DNA of 64,000 nt from Variovorax atrisoli 110B. Its GTDB lineage: Bacteria; Pseudomonadota; Gammaproteobacteria; Burkholderiales; Burkholderiaceae_C. Position numbers and translations under genes: made by a program. A model generated the notes under the pieces. The model ran no database searches, was not told the DNA's origin, and saw only the letters and a program-made list of their open reading frames with translations. The stretch spans positions 1-64,000 of the forward strand of contig NZ_KB907466.1 in assembly GCF_000382045.1 (NCBI RefSeq), in the 5' to 3' direction. The first letter of the stretch is position 1, and each line of letters opens with the position of its first letter. Positions 1-9,634 of this stretch are shown here, one piece after another.

Positions 1-1
1 A

Positions 2-2314
2 GCCCACACGCCGCTGGGCGAGAGCCAGCTGGTGTTCCGCTCGATGCGGGGCACGGAGGGTTTGTCGCAGCTGTTCGAATTCGAGGTGGACCTGCTGAGT
101 CCGAGCGCGTCGCTGGATCTGAAGTCGATGCTGGGCAAGCCGCTGACGCTGGAGATCCAGACTGCGGGCAGCGGGCCGAGGTACCTCAACGGGCAGGTGA
201 TGCGCTTCTCGATGATCGGGCGGGAGGGCGATACGGAACGCCACACGGTGTACCGGGCCAGCGTGCGGCCGTGGCTGTGGTACCTCACGCGCTCGAGCGA
301 CAACAAGATCTTCCAGGACAAGAGCGTGGTGGAGATCCTGGAGGAGGTGTTCGGCGACTACGGCTTCGCGTTCGAGAAGCAGCTCTCTGGCAGCTATCGC
401 AGCTGGGAATACTGCGTGCAGTACAACGAGAGTGACTACGCCTTCGTGAGCCGGCTGATGGAGCTGGAGGGCATCTACTACTGGTTCAGGCACGAGAAGG
501 ACCAGCACACGCTGGTGCTGTCCGACGACATCGGTGCGCACGAGGCGACGCCCGGGTACGAGACCATCGACTACTTCGCGTCCGACCGTGACATCACCGA
601 GGACATGGAAGTCATCCGGGAGTGGCAGCCCAGCGAGGAAGTGCGCTCGGGCAGCTACACGGTGGACGACTTCAACTTCACCACGCCCAAGGGCGACCTG
701 ATCAACGTGCGCAGCCAGCCCCGGGGGCACGACAACGCCGACTACGAGGTGTACGAGTGGCTGGGCGACTACCCGGCCGCGGGAGACGGCGAGCACTACG
801 CGAAGGTGAGGCTGGAGGAGGCGCAGTCGCTGGCGCAGCGCAGCAGCGGGCACTCGACCGTGCGGGGGATGGCGCCGGGCTACAAGTTCACGATGCGCAA
901 CTCGCCGAGGTCGGACGACAACCAGGAGTACCTGGCGGTGTCGGTGTCGTACGCGCTGCGCGAGGGGGGGTATGCCACGGGCTCGGAGCGCGGCACCTAC
1001 GACTTCGACTTCGTGGTGCAGCCCACGGCGCTGGCGTTCAGGGCGCCCAGGCAGACGCCGGTGCCGCGCACCAGCGGTCCGCAGACGGCGACGGTCGTCG
1101 GTCCGCAGGGCGAGGAGATCTGGACCGACCAGTACGGGCGGGTGAAGGTGCAGTTCCACTGGGACCGGTATGGGCAGCGCAACGAGAACAGCTCGCGCTT
1201 CGTGCGGGTGTCGCACATCTGGGCGGGTGAGAGGTTCGGGGGCGTGTTCACGCCGCGCATCGGTCAGGAGGTGATCGTCGACTTCATCGGCGGGCGGCCG
1301 GACCGGCCGGTGATCGTTGGGCGTGTGTACAACGCGGACCAGATGCCGCCGTTCGCGCTGCCCGGGGAGGCGACCAAGAGCGGGATCGTCACGCGGTCGT
1401 CGAAGGGTGGCTCGGAGGCGACGGCCAATGCCTTGGTGTTCGAGGACAAGATGGGCGCGGAGCAGATCCTGGTGCACGCGCAGCGCAACCTGGACGTGGA
1501 GGTGGAGGGTGACGAGACGCACACGACCGAGAAGACGCGCACGACGCTGATCAAGGGTCACGAGTCGGCGACGTACGAGTCTGGCGAGGAGCGGCACATC
1601 ACGCAGGGTGCGGTGGAGACGATCGACGGGGGCGAGGAGCGCACGGTGACGGGCGGTGCGACGGAGACGGTGACCGACGGGGAGACGCGCACGATCACGG
1701 GTGGGGCGACGGAGACGATCAGCGGGGGGGAGACGCGGGTGGTCAATGGCGGCATCGTCGAGACCGACAACGGAGACGTGCTGCTGGTGGTCAACGGAAG
1801 CACGATGCGTCTCGTGACGGGGGCGGACGTCCGCATCACGGCGGCGGGCCGGCTGGAGATCATCAACGCCCTCGACGGCAAGCTCGTGCTCGGCCCGCAT
1901 GCGACCGCGGTGACCGGAACGAAGACGGTCTCGGCGCCGACCATGGTCTACAACAGCACCAACTACACGGTCAACACCACCAACTACACGCTCAACGCAG
2001 ACGTCGCCGTCCTCAACACGCCGGGCTATACCGGCAATGCTGCCGATCAGGGATGGATCGACCAGCAGAAGGACATCGTGTCGAACCGGCATGTCAAGCT
2101 GTTCATCGGTTCCGCGGACTTTTTCGGGGCCAAGCTGCAGGTCGCGGGAGTGAACACCATGCTCAGCGGCGTCTTTGCAAACTGGTCGTACCTCTTTTGG
2201 CTCGATGCGCTCATCAACATCAAGGTCAATGTGAAGAGTCGCTTTGCCACGAGCACCGTCCAGAAAAGAGGGCCGTTCGTGGTCACCGTCAATCTGAAGC
2301 GCAACAAGAAATGA
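2..2314 (+). CDS. vgrG: Type VI secretion tip protein VgrG (first copy, 5' end outside the window)
   Basis: VgrG trimers form the spike at the end of the T6SS tube and carry effectors out of the cell. The reading frame is open to the window edge, and its first residues (AHTPLGESQLVFRSM) match the N-terminus of the next gene from about its eighth residue, so only a few codons are missing. The gp27-like part fills roughly the first 330 residues. A gp5-type OB fold follows (GEEIWTDQYGRVKVQFHWD near residue 360), then a needle region of repeated 10-12-residue units such as GGATETVTDGETRTI. The last 110 or so residues form a tail that differs from the second copy. No catalytic toxin motif is visible in it. 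It heads the VgrG-DUF2169-DUF3540-DUF4150 gene set. Confidence 0.93.
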   Translation, partial: AHTPLGESQLVFRSMRGTEGLSQLFEFEVDLLSPSASLDLKSMLGKPLTLEIQTAGSGPRYLNGQVMRFSMIGREGDTERHTVYRASVRPWLWYLTRSSDNKIFQDKSVVEILEEVFGDYGFAFEKQLSGSYRSWEYCVQYNESDYAFVSRLMELEGIYYWFRHEKDQHTLVLSDDIGAHEATPGYETIDYFASDRDITEDMEVIREWQPSEEVRSGSYTVDDFNFTTPKGDLINVRSQPRGHDNADYEVYEWLGDYPAAGDGEHYAKVRLEEAQSLAQRSSGHSTVRGMAPGYKFTMRNSPRSDDNQEYLAVSVSYALREGGYATGSERGTYDFDFVVQPTALAFRAPRQTPVPRTSGPQTATVVGPQGEEIWTDQYGRVKVQFHWDRYGQRNENSSRFVRVSHIWAGERFGGVFTPRIGQEVIVDFIGGRPDRPVIVGRVYNADQMPPFALPGEATKSGIVTRSSKGGSEATANALVFEDKMGAEQILVHAQRNLDVEVEGDETHTTEKTRTTLIKGHESATYESGEERHITQGAVETIDGGEERTVTGGATETVTDGETRTITGGATETISGGETRVVNGGIVETDNGDVLLVVNGSTMRLVTGADVRITAAGRLEIINALDGKLVLGPHATAVTGTKTVSAPTMVYNSTNYTVNTTNYTLNADVAVLNTPGYTGNAADQGWIDQQKDIVSNRHVKLFIGSADFFGAKLQVAGVNTMLSGVFANWSYLFWLDALINIKVNVKSRFATSTVQKRGPFVVTVNLKRNKK

Positions 2315-2345
2315 GCGCTGCCGGAACAGAAAGGAAAGACGCGTC

Positions 2346-4685
2346 ATGGAAAGAGTAGTCCGTGCCCACACGCCGCTCGCCGAAGACCAGCTGTTGTTTC
2401 GCGCGATGCACGGCAGCGAAACGCTGTCGGAACTGTTCGAGTTCGAGGTCGAGATGCTCAGCCCCGATCCTTCCATCGATGCAAGGGCTCTGCTAGGCAA
2501 GTCGATGGCGCTGGAAATGAGGACTGCGGCCGATGCGCGCTTCCTTCATGGCGAGGTCACGCGCTTTGCACGGACGGGCCGCGAAGGCGGCACGGTGCGC
2601 CACACGGTCTACAGGGCCACCGTGCGGCCGTGGCTGTGGTACCTCACGCGCTCGAGCCACAGCCGTACCTTCCAGGGCTGCACCGCGGTCGAGATGATCG
2701 AGGAAGTGCTCGGCGCCTACGGCTATGCCTACGAGAAAAAGCTCAGCGGCAGCTACAGGGCCTGGGACTTCTGCGCCCAGTACGAGGAATCGGACTTCGC
2801 TTTCGTGAGCCGGCTGATGGAGCTCGAAGGCATCTACTACTGGTTCAGGCACGACAGGAACCAGCACACGCTGGTGCTCGCAGACGATGCCTCGGCCCAT
2901 GATGAACTTCCCGGCTACGCGTGCATCGACTATTTCGCCAGCGATCGCGCCATCACGGACGACATCGAGGTGATCGACGACTGGCAGGTGACGGCAGAGG
3001 TGCGTTCGGGCAGCTATACGGTCGACGACTTCAACTTCACCACGCCCAAGGCCGATCTTTCGGGCACCCGGGTGCAGCCTTTGGCCACCGACAACGCCGA
3101 CTACGACATGTACGAATGGATCGGCGACTACGGTGCAGCCGGAGACGGCGAGCACTATGCGCGTGTGCGGCTCGAGGAGGCACAGTCGCTCGCCGATCGC
3201 AGCGCCGGCCATGCCACCGTGCGGGGCCTGGCGCCGGGATATCGCTTCAACATGCGCGGCTCCCCGCGCGACGACGACAACCGGGACTACCTCCTGGTGT
3301 CGGTGAGCTACGACTGGCGCGAAGGTGGCTACGCAACCACGGCAGATGCGCCGGGCGGCTCATCCTTCGGCCACGGGTTCGTCGTGCAACCTGCCGACAG
3401 GCCGTTTCGCGCACCGCGGCGTACGCCGATGCCGCGCACCAGCGGTCCGCAGACGGCCACGGTCGTCGGCCCCGAGGGCGAGGAGATCTGGACCGACGAG
3501 TATGGCCGCGTGAAGGTGCAGTTCCACTGGGACCGCGTCGGACAGAACAATCAGGACAGTTCGTTCTGGGTGCGTGTCTCGCAGGCATGGGCGGGAGACT
3601 CCTTCGGCACGGTGCACGTGCCGCGCATCGGCCAGGAGGTGATCGTCGACTTCATCTCCGGGCGCATCGACCGTCCGATCGTGATCGGTCGCGTCTACAA
3701 CGCCGACCAGATGCCGCCATTCGATCTGCCAGCGGAAGATGCCAGGAGCGGTATCGTGTCGCGCTCGACGAAGGGTGGCTCCGTGGCGAACGCCAACGCG
3801 ATCGTGTTCGAGGATCGCATGGGGGCCGAGCAGATGCTGCTGCATGCCGAGCGCAATCTCGACACCGAAGTGGAAGGCGACGAAACGCACACCACCGAGA
3901 AGACGCGTACCACGCTCATCAAGGGCCATGAGTCGTCTACCTTCGAGTCGGGCGAGGAGCGCCACATCACCGCCGGCGCGGTCGAGACCATCGATGGCGG
4001 CGAGACGCGAACCGTGCACGACGGAGCGATCGAAACGGTGTCGGGTGGAGAGATCCGAACCATCACCGGCGGAGCGACAGAGATCATCAGCGGCGGCGAG
4101 AAACGCGTGGTCAACGATGGCATCTTCGAGACCGTGAACGGGGACGTGGTCGTCACGGTCAACGGCTCGGTGCTGCGGCTCGTGGCGGGATCGGACATCC
4201 GCATCACCTGCAGCGGGCGGGTCGAGATCATCAATGCCTTCGACGGCAAGCTGGTGCTCGGCCCCGACAACACCGTGGTCACGGGCACCAAGACAGTCAC
4301 TGCGCCCGACATCACTTACACGAGCACCGATCACAAGGTCAACACCACCAATTTCACGATCAACACGAAAGTGACGACCTACAACACGCCCAGGCAGGAG
4401 GTGAATGCCGACAACCAGACCTGGTATCAGCGCAACGTGAAGGAAGGGACCGGGTTTCAGGTCACGGCGACGCTGGGGTCCTACGACCTGTACGGTTTCA
4501 AGGTCCTGACCTGCGGTCTCAACTCGATCAATTCAGGTGTTTTCGTGAACCTGTCGCTTGTCAACTTCATCGACTGGGTCTGGCGCAAGGAGAACATCGT
4601 CATCAAGCTGAAGAAGACCAAGGCGGTGGAGGTCGACGTGGCCTTGCAGGAAACACAGACCGGCGACCTGAATGTCACGGAATGA
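2346..4685 (+). CDS. vgrG: Type VI secretion tip protein VgrG (second copy)
   Basis: This is a complete 779-residue paralogue of the preceding gene, 31 bp downstream and on the same strand. It has the same architecture: gp27-like base, OB fold around GEEIWTDEYGRVKVQFHWD, then glycine- and threonine-rich needle repeats (for example GGEIRTITGGATEIISGGE). The two copies are closely similar until about residue 650 and then diverge. The C-terminal tails share only scattered features, including a hydrophobic stretch near GVFVNLSLVNFIDWVW, so this is probably where cargo or adaptor specificity is set. The ATG start MERVVRAHTPLAEDQ is used because it aligns with the VgrG N-terminus. Two adjacent VgrG genes suggest a tandem duplication. 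Confidence 0.93.
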   Translation: MERVVRAHTPLAEDQLLFRAMHGSETLSELFEFEVEMLSPDPSIDARALLGKSMALEMRTAADARFLHGEVTRFARTGREGGTVRHTVYRATVRPWLWYLTRSSHSRTFQGCTAVEMIEEVLGAYGYAYEKKLSGSYRAWDFCAQYEESDFAFVSRLMELEGIYYWFRHDRNQHTLVLADDASAHDELPGYACIDYFASDRAITDDIEVIDDWQVTAEVRSGSYTVDDFNFTTPKADLSGTRVQPLATDNADYDMYEWIGDYGAAGDGEHYARVRLEEAQSLADRSAGHATVRGLAPGYRFNMRGSPRDDDNRDYLLVSVSYDWREGGYATTADAPGGSSFGHGFVVQPADRPFRAPRRTPMPRTSGPQTATVVGPEGEEIWTDEYGRVKVQFHWDRVGQNNQDSSFWVRVSQAWAGDSFGTVHVPRIGQEVIVDFISGRIDRPIVIGRVYNADQMPPFDLPAEDARSGIVSRSTKGGSVANANAIVFEDRMGAEQMLLHAERNLDTEVEGDETHTTEKTRTTLIKGHESSTFESGEERHITAGAVETIDGGETRTVHDGAIETVSGGEIRTITGGATEIISGGEKRVVNDGIFETVNGDVVVTVNGSVLRLVAGSDIRITCSGRVEIINAFDGKLVLGPDNTVVTGTKTVTAPDITYTSTDHKVNTTNFTINTKVTTYNTPRQEVNADNQTWYQRNVKEGTGFQVTATLGSYDLYGFKVLTCGLNSINSGVFVNLSLVNFIDWVWRKENIVIKLKKTKAVEVDVALQETQTGDLNVTE

Positions 4686-4715
4686 CGCGGGCACCTCGCG
4701 AAGGAAGAACATCGA

Positions 4716-5156
4716 ATGTCGTGGTCTGACATAGTACTGGGATCGGTGGGCGCGATCGCGATCGCCGCGACGGTGGTCCTGTCCGTCTTCCTGGTGTGGA
4801 GCACCGTGACCACCAACTCCGAATACAAGCAGGAGGAGCGGCACTGGCTGCAGCTGCGGGGTCATGCGCGGCATGCCGAGGCCGAGGTGCTCGGACTCGC
4901 CCGTCCGCCGGGCCAACTCACCAAGCGCAGCCGACATGGCGCCGGCATGACGGCCACAGAGCTGCGTCTGGCCTGGCGCGATGAGCGGGGCGAACTGCGC
5001 CAGGCCACCGTGAGGACCTTCATCGACGAAGACCTGCTATCGACTTTCGTCAGGGGTAGCAAGGTGCATGTGCTGTATTCCGACGCCGAGCCTCCGATGG
5101 TGGCGATCGATCGCGATCGCACACAGGTTGAAATCCCGAGCACGACCGCCGCATGA
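4716..5156 (+). CDS. Small single-pass membrane protein of the VgrG module
   Basis: This 146-residue protein has one N-terminal membrane segment (about residues 7-29, IVLGSVGAIAIAATVVLSVF) followed by a soluble, charged domain of about 100 residues. The soluble part alternates hydrophobic and polar residues, as in a small beta-barrel resembling DUF3592-type domains. That resemblance is weak and no family is assigned. The gene sits 30 bp after vgrG and overlaps the DUF2169 gene by 4 bp (ATGA), so it is almost certainly cotranscribed and translationally coupled with the delivery module. It may be an inner-membrane accessory or an immunity-like protein, but neither role can be read from the sequence. 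Confidence 0.75.
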   Translation: MSWSDIVLGSVGAIAIAATVVLSVFLVWSTVTTNSEYKQEERHWLQLRGHARHAEAEVLGLARPPGQLTKRSRHGAGMTATELRLAWRDERGELRQATVRTFIDEDLLSTFVRGSKVHVLYSDAEPPMVAIDRDRTQVEIPSTTAA

Positions 5157-7828
5157 AGATCGTCAAGCCGCTGCGCATGAGCATGCTCACCCGCTCTTTC
5201 ATCAAGGATCGACGCCACTGGCTGGGGATGACGGCGATCGTCATGACCGACGGCTTCGGCCTCGATGCGAAGCTGGTGCCCGAGCCTGATTGCTGGAAGA
5301 CCTTCGCCACCGAACTCGGCGAGGAGTTTTCCATCGATCTCGGCATGCCCAAGGCGAATCCCGAGTTCCTGGTGGCGGGCAACGCCTACACGTGCCATCA
5401 CGCCGATCGCACGCAGAGTGCGGTAGCGGTGCGGGTCGGCCGGCGCACCAAGGCGCTGCATGTGTTCGGCGATCGCTTCTGGGTCGACGGCCGTTCCAGC
5501 GCGCCGCAACCGTTCGACATGATGCGGCTCGACTGGCAGCACGCGTTCGGCGGCCCCGGATTCGCCGAGAACCCGGTCGGCATCGGCCATTCCGACGAAA
5601 TCGTCAACGGCCTGCAAACGCGACGGCTGCCCAACATCGAACTGCCGCATGCGATGCTGCGCCGTCGAGACCAGCAGGTAGAGCCTGCTGGATTCGGCAT
5701 GGTCGGTATCGAGCGGCCCTCGCGCGCACAGCGACTCGGAAAGCAATACGACGAGCACTGGAAGCAGAACATCTTTCCGGGCTATGCGCTGGACATGGAG
5801 TGGAGCTACTTCAACGCCGCGCCGCCCGACCAGTGGCTCGTGCCCGGTGACGGCGAACTGGCCGGCGCCGAGTTCGAGATCACGAACATGCATCCCGACC
5901 ATCGGGTGCAGCGCGGTCGCATCCCCGGCTGGCGGGCCCGCGGCTTCGTGGTTCGTGGCAAGCATCACCTGCACAGCCTCGACGGTGCGGTGCTCGAAGA
6001 CCTGCCGCTGCATCTGAGCACTGCATGGTTCTTCCCGCACCTTGAGCGCCTGGGGCTGATCTATCACGGCGTGACCGAGATCGCGGAGGACGACGCGGAC
6101 GACATCAGCCACGCCATGATGGCGATGGAGGAGGGCAGTGCGCCGCCGCTGCCGGTTTCGGACTACCGCGAGGTGCTGGTGATCCGCTGCGAGGCGGAAG
6201 ATCGTGCGCTCTATCTGCTGCATGACGAGCAACTGATGCCCGAGCACATCCTGGCCCCGTGGCCCGACCTGGACATGTCCGCTCTGCCGCCGTCGCCCAT
6301 GCGCCGCAACATGGAGGTGCGCGCCGAACGCATGCGTTCGGAAGTGCGCGAGAAAGCCAGGGCGGACGGCGTCGACATGAGCCGCTTCGAAGCAGAGGAA
6401 GGCGAGATCCCGCCGCACAAGCCGCCCACGTCGATGCGCGAGTTGCCTGAGTACATCGCGAAGACGCGGGCGATGGTCGAAGAACAGCGCACGAAGATCG
6501 AGCAGGTGCGCGCCGAGATGGCGGCCGCAGCCGAAGCCAATGCGGTCGAGTCGCGCAAGGCTGGCTTCGACACCTCCAGGCTCATGGAGCAGAGCACGTC
6601 GACGAAACAGAAAGGCCCGCCGAAGGTCGACGCCTGGGCGCGCATCGAGAGGCAGCGGCAATCTTCCGCTGCGGCAGGGGCGACGCCCATGCCGCAGCAG
6701 GCGGCTGACGAATTGAAGCGGCTGTCGCACATGGCCGGCGATCAGCTCATCGCCAACTACCGGCGCACCGCGCAGCATCAGGATGCAGCCGATCCGATGA
6801 CGCCGGAGGCTGCAGCGCAGGCGCGTGCGCAGGCCGAGCGCATCCTGGCCGATCGGCGCGATTTCTCCGACCTGGATCTCACGGGTGCCGATTTTTCGGG
6901 CATGGATCTGCGCGGCACGCGATGGCGGCGTACCTTGCTGGAGACCGCCGATTTCAGCGGTTGCAGGCTCGACGACGCGGACTTCGGCGAGGCGTTGCTC
7001 GTGCGCGCCCATTTCTCGCACACCTCGCTGCGGGGTGCCGATCTGGCCAAGGCCAACATGGTGCTCGCCGTGTGCGAAGACACCGATTTCTCCGGGGCAC
7101 GGTTCGATCAGACCCAGCTCGACGAGCTTCGGGCGCAGGGCTGTGATTTCTCGGACGCGAAGCTGGTCGACCTGACCCTCGACAAGGCCCGCCTGAGCGA
7201 CTGCAGGTTCGACCGGGCGCACCTTTCCTCGGTGGATTTCCTGGACGAGAGCGAACTGCACCGTGTCCGCTTCGATCATGCGCGCCTGCGAAAAGTCTCC
7301 TGGTACAACTGCGCCGTCTCGGAAATGATTTTTGCAGGCGCCGCACTCGACACCTGCGACTGGACCGACAGCGAATGCCACGGCGGCATCGACTTCTCCG
7401 ACGCGCGCGTAGAGAGCACTTGCTTTGTCGGCAGCAGCAAGCTCGGGGGAGCCAACTTCCAGCGCGCCGTGCTGATCGACTGCAACCTGCGCGACGCGGT
7501 GCTCGATGCCGCCGACTTCACCGATGCCCGGATGGACGGCACCGATTTCTCGAACGCCTCGATGCGCAAGGCCACGCTGGTGGGCGCCGATGCGCGGGAC
7601 TCGAGCTTCGTGCGCACCGACCTCACGGGCGCAACGCTCGTCCGTGCAAACCTGATCGGCGCGAACCTGCAGAAGGCCTTGCTGGGTTCGGCGAACCTCC
7701 ATCGCGCGAACCTGTTCCAGGCCGACCTGGGCCAGTGCCTGATCGACAGGTTCACCCGGTTCGACGAGGCCTATACCGAGCAGGTCAAGACCGTGCCCAA
7801 GCGCGCACCCGAGCAGGACACGCCATGA
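5153..7828 (+). CDS. DUF2169 domain and pentapeptide-repeat protein, T6SS effector-loading accessory
   Basis: This is an 891-residue protein. Residues 1 to about 310 match the DUF2169 family, with signatures such as FDMMRLDWQHAFGG. These proteins are found beside VgrG and PAAR-type genes and are thought to act as adaptors that mount effectors on the spike. Residues 380-550 are rich in Ala, Glu, Arg and Lys and probably helical or coiled-coil. From about residue 560 to the end there are pentapeptide repeats (ADFSG, ANLIG, ADFTD types) that should fold into a right-handed quadrilateral beta-helix. The start overlaps the preceding stop (ATGA), and the stop overlaps the next start in the same way. 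The fusion of DUF2169 to pentapeptide repeats is a known arrangement. The exact role here is inferred from context. Confidence 0.85.
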   Translation: MKIVKPLRMSMLTRSFIKDRRHWLGMTAIVMTDGFGLDAKLVPEPDCWKTFATELGEEFSIDLGMPKANPEFLVAGNAYTCHHADRTQSAVAVRVGRRTKALHVFGDRFWVDGRSSAPQPFDMMRLDWQHAFGGPGFAENPVGIGHSDEIVNGLQTRRLPNIELPHAMLRRRDQQVEPAGFGMVGIERPSRAQRLGKQYDEHWKQNIFPGYALDMEWSYFNAAPPDQWLVPGDGELAGAEFEITNMHPDHRVQRGRIPGWRARGFVVRGKHHLHSLDGAVLEDLPLHLSTAWFFPHLERLGLIYHGVTEIAEDDADDISHAMMAMEEGSAPPLPVSDYREVLVIRCEAEDRALYLLHDEQLMPEHILAPWPDLDMSALPPSPMRRNMEVRAERMRSEVREKARADGVDMSRFEAEEGEIPPHKPPTSMRELPEYIAKTRAMVEEQRTKIEQVRAEMAAAAEANAVESRKAGFDTSRLMEQSTSTKQKGPPKVDAWARIERQRQSSAAAGATPMPQQAADELKRLSHMAGDQLIANYRRTAQHQDAADPMTPEAAAQARAQAERILADRRDFSDLDLTGADFSGMDLRGTRWRRTLLETADFSGCRLDDADFGEALLVRAHFSHTSLRGADLAKANMVLAVCEDTDFSGARFDQTQLDELRAQGCDFSDAKLVDLTLDKARLSDCRFDRAHLSSVDFLDESELHRVRFDHARLRKVSWYNCAVSEMIFAGAALDTCDWTDSECHGGIDFSDARVESTCFVGSSKLGGANFQRAVLIDCNLRDAVLDAADFTDARMDGTDFSNASMRKATLVGADARDSSFVRTDLTGATLVRANLIGANLQKALLGSANLHRANLFQADLGQCLIDRFTRFDEAYTEQVKTVPKRAPEQDTP

Positions 7829-8880
7829 CGCCCACACGCATTCGATCCATGGTCCAGCGGGGCGACGAAATCCGCGAGAAGAACCTGAAGGGCCTGAACT
7901 TCCGCGGCTTCGACCTGTCGGGCGGCGTCTTTCTGTCGTGCGATTTCACCGGTGCCGATCTGTCGGGTGCGAAGCTCGAAGGCAGCATGTTCAACCAGTG
8001 CCGCTTCGCCGACGCGAACCTGGCCTCGGCCTCGCTCGTCGAATGCGTCTTCAGCCGGTGCGAGTTGCCTGGCGCGCGCATGCCCGGCGCGTCGCTCGAC
8101 GGCGTCATGTTCGAGAGCTGCAACATGGCCGGCGTGGACTTCTCCGGCGCCGACCTGGGCCATGCCTCGTTCGCCGACGATATCCTGGACGACGCCTCGT
8201 TCGCCGACGTTCGCCTGGAGAAGCTCAGCGTACACGGCGGCTCGCTCCTGCGTGTCGACTTCTCGCGCGTGCGGGTGCAGGCCACCTTCTATCGGACCGA
8301 TCTGCGCTCGGCGGTGTTCGCCGGCTGCAGCTACGACAAGACCATCTTTATCGAATCGAAGCTCACCGGGCAGGCATTTCGCGGCCAGTCTTTCGAGAAC
8401 TGCCAGTTCACGGACGCCGACCTGCGCGATTGCGACTTCGAAGGTGCCACGCTCCTGCGCTGCAACTTCAAGGGCGCACAGCTGGAAGGCGGCAGCATGC
8501 GGCGCGTGCACGCGCCGCAAAGCCTGTTCCCGCAGGTGCACATGAAGGGCGTGGCGTGCACGGGCGGCGTATTCACCCAGAGCATCTGGATCGACGCGGA
8601 GCTGGAGGGCGCCGATTTCGCGGGTGCCGATCTCGAGCAGTGCGTCTTCCATCGTGCGCGCTGCAGCAAGGCCAGGTTCAGCGAATCGGTGCTGACCTAT
8701 GCCGATTTCTCGTACGCCGACCTGCACGACGCCGATTTCGGTGGCGCCACGTTCATGCGCACGAAGATGCACCGCGCGCTGACCGAAGGCACGCGTTTCT
8801 CTGATAAAGGCGGCCTGCTGCCGAACGATCCCGATCTTTTCGCGGCCGAGGAGTTCTCGGCGCGCGGAGCCAGACCCTGA
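7825..8880 (+). CDS. Pentapeptide-repeat protein of the T6SS delivery module
   Basis: This 351-residue protein consists almost entirely of pentapeptide repeats with the A(D/N)LXX/ADFXX pattern, predicted to form a long square beta-helix. The start is the ATG that overlaps the stop of the upstream DUF2169 gene (ATGA), giving MTPTRIRSMVQRGDEI. A much longer open frame exists upstream but lies inside that gene. The repeats resemble the C-terminal half of the upstream protein, so the two may have come from duplication or may stack together. The function is unknown. Its place between DUF2169 and DUF3540 genes suggests a structural or chaperone part in loading cargo on the spike. Confidence 0.85.
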   Translation: MTPTRIRSMVQRGDEIREKNLKGLNFRGFDLSGGVFLSCDFTGADLSGAKLEGSMFNQCRFADANLASASLVECVFSRCELPGARMPGASLDGVMFESCNMAGVDFSGADLGHASFADDILDDASFADVRLEKLSVHGGSLLRVDFSRVRVQATFYRTDLRSAVFAGCSYDKTIFIESKLTGQAFRGQSFENCQFTDADLRDCDFEGATLLRCNFKGAQLEGGSMRRVHAPQSLFPQVHMKGVACTGGVFTQSIWIDAELEGADFAGADLEQCVFHRARCSKARFSESVLTYADFSYADLHDADFGGATFMRTKMHRALTEGTRFSDKGGLLPNDPDLFAAEEFSARGARP

Positions 8881-8900
8881 CGAGTACATCGAGGTTGCCC

Positions 8901-9593
8901 ATGAACGTTGCTTCCCTGCGATCCCCCTTGTCCCAGCCAACCCCGGCGGAACACCGTACGGGCCCGGAAAGCGGCGCAGTCAATGCGCTCGGCACCGTCG
9001 TCTCGGCGCTGCCCGGCGGTCTCTACAGCGTCGAGAGCGACGGGCGCGTGCTGCATTGCCAGCGCGCTGCCAGCTGCCTGCTGCGGCCGGAGATCGGTGA
9101 TCTGGTGCTCGTGAGCGGGCCCGATTCGAGCCGTCTCTATCTCACGGCCGTTGCCGAACAGGCCGACGCACGGACATCGCGCCTGGACGTGAGCGGCGAC
9201 ATGACCCTGGCCTCCGAGCGCGGCGCGGTCAGCATCGAAAGCGCGACGCAGCTTTCGCTGCGAGGTCGCGAGGGCGTGCGCATGGATGCGCCGCAACTGG
9301 AGATCGACGCCAATACGGCCGATTGCCGCGTGGGTCGGCTGGCATACAGCGGCGAAGAAGCCGAGGTCAGGGTGCTCGGCATTCGCGTGATCGGCCGCGT
9401 CTACGAGGCGATCGTCGAGCGGCTTGTGCATCTGAGCAAGACGGCATTCCGCATGACCGAGGGCATCGATCAGGTGCGCGCCTCCCACATCGACTACCAG
9501 GCTACCGAGATGGCCCGGCTGCACGGCAAGAACACCGTGGTCACGGCACAGGACCTGATCAAGGCGGACGCAAGCCAGATCCACATGGGCTGA
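8901..9593 (+). CDS. DUF3540 domain protein, T6SS accessory
   Basis: This 230-residue protein matches the DUF3540 family seen in T6SS modules with DUF2169 and DUF4150 partners. The N-terminal third contains a short OB-like segment (LLRPEIGDLVLVSG). The rest is a repetitive beta-structure (DMTLASERGAVSIESATQLSL) like the needle part of VgrG, so it may form a trimeric beta-helix. The start ATG (MNVASLRS) is preceded by GAGG six bases upstream. An in-frame start two codons earlier is less likely. It follows the pentapeptide gene by 20 bp and precedes the PAAR-like gene by 41 bp. Confidence 0.83.
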   Translation: MNVASLRSPLSQPTPAEHRTGPESGAVNALGTVVSALPGGLYSVESDGRVLHCQRAASCLLRPEIGDLVLVSGPDSSRLYLTAVAEQADARTSRLDVSGDMTLASERGAVSIESATQLSLRGREGVRMDAPQLEIDANTADCRVGRLAYSGEEAEVRVLGIRVIGRVYEAIVERLVHLSKTAFRMTEGIDQVRASHIDYQATEMARLHGKNTVVTAQDLIKADASQIHMG

Positions 9594-9634
9594 ACGAGCC
9601 GCACATCCCCGAAAACCATCAAAGGAGACACCGC

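Noticed and set aside
4862..7837. Very long minus-strand open frame opposite the DUF2169 gene
   Set aside because: It is a high-GC shadow. The plus-strand protein has family matches and coupled starts, and the minus-strand translation is Arg/His-rich with no domain.
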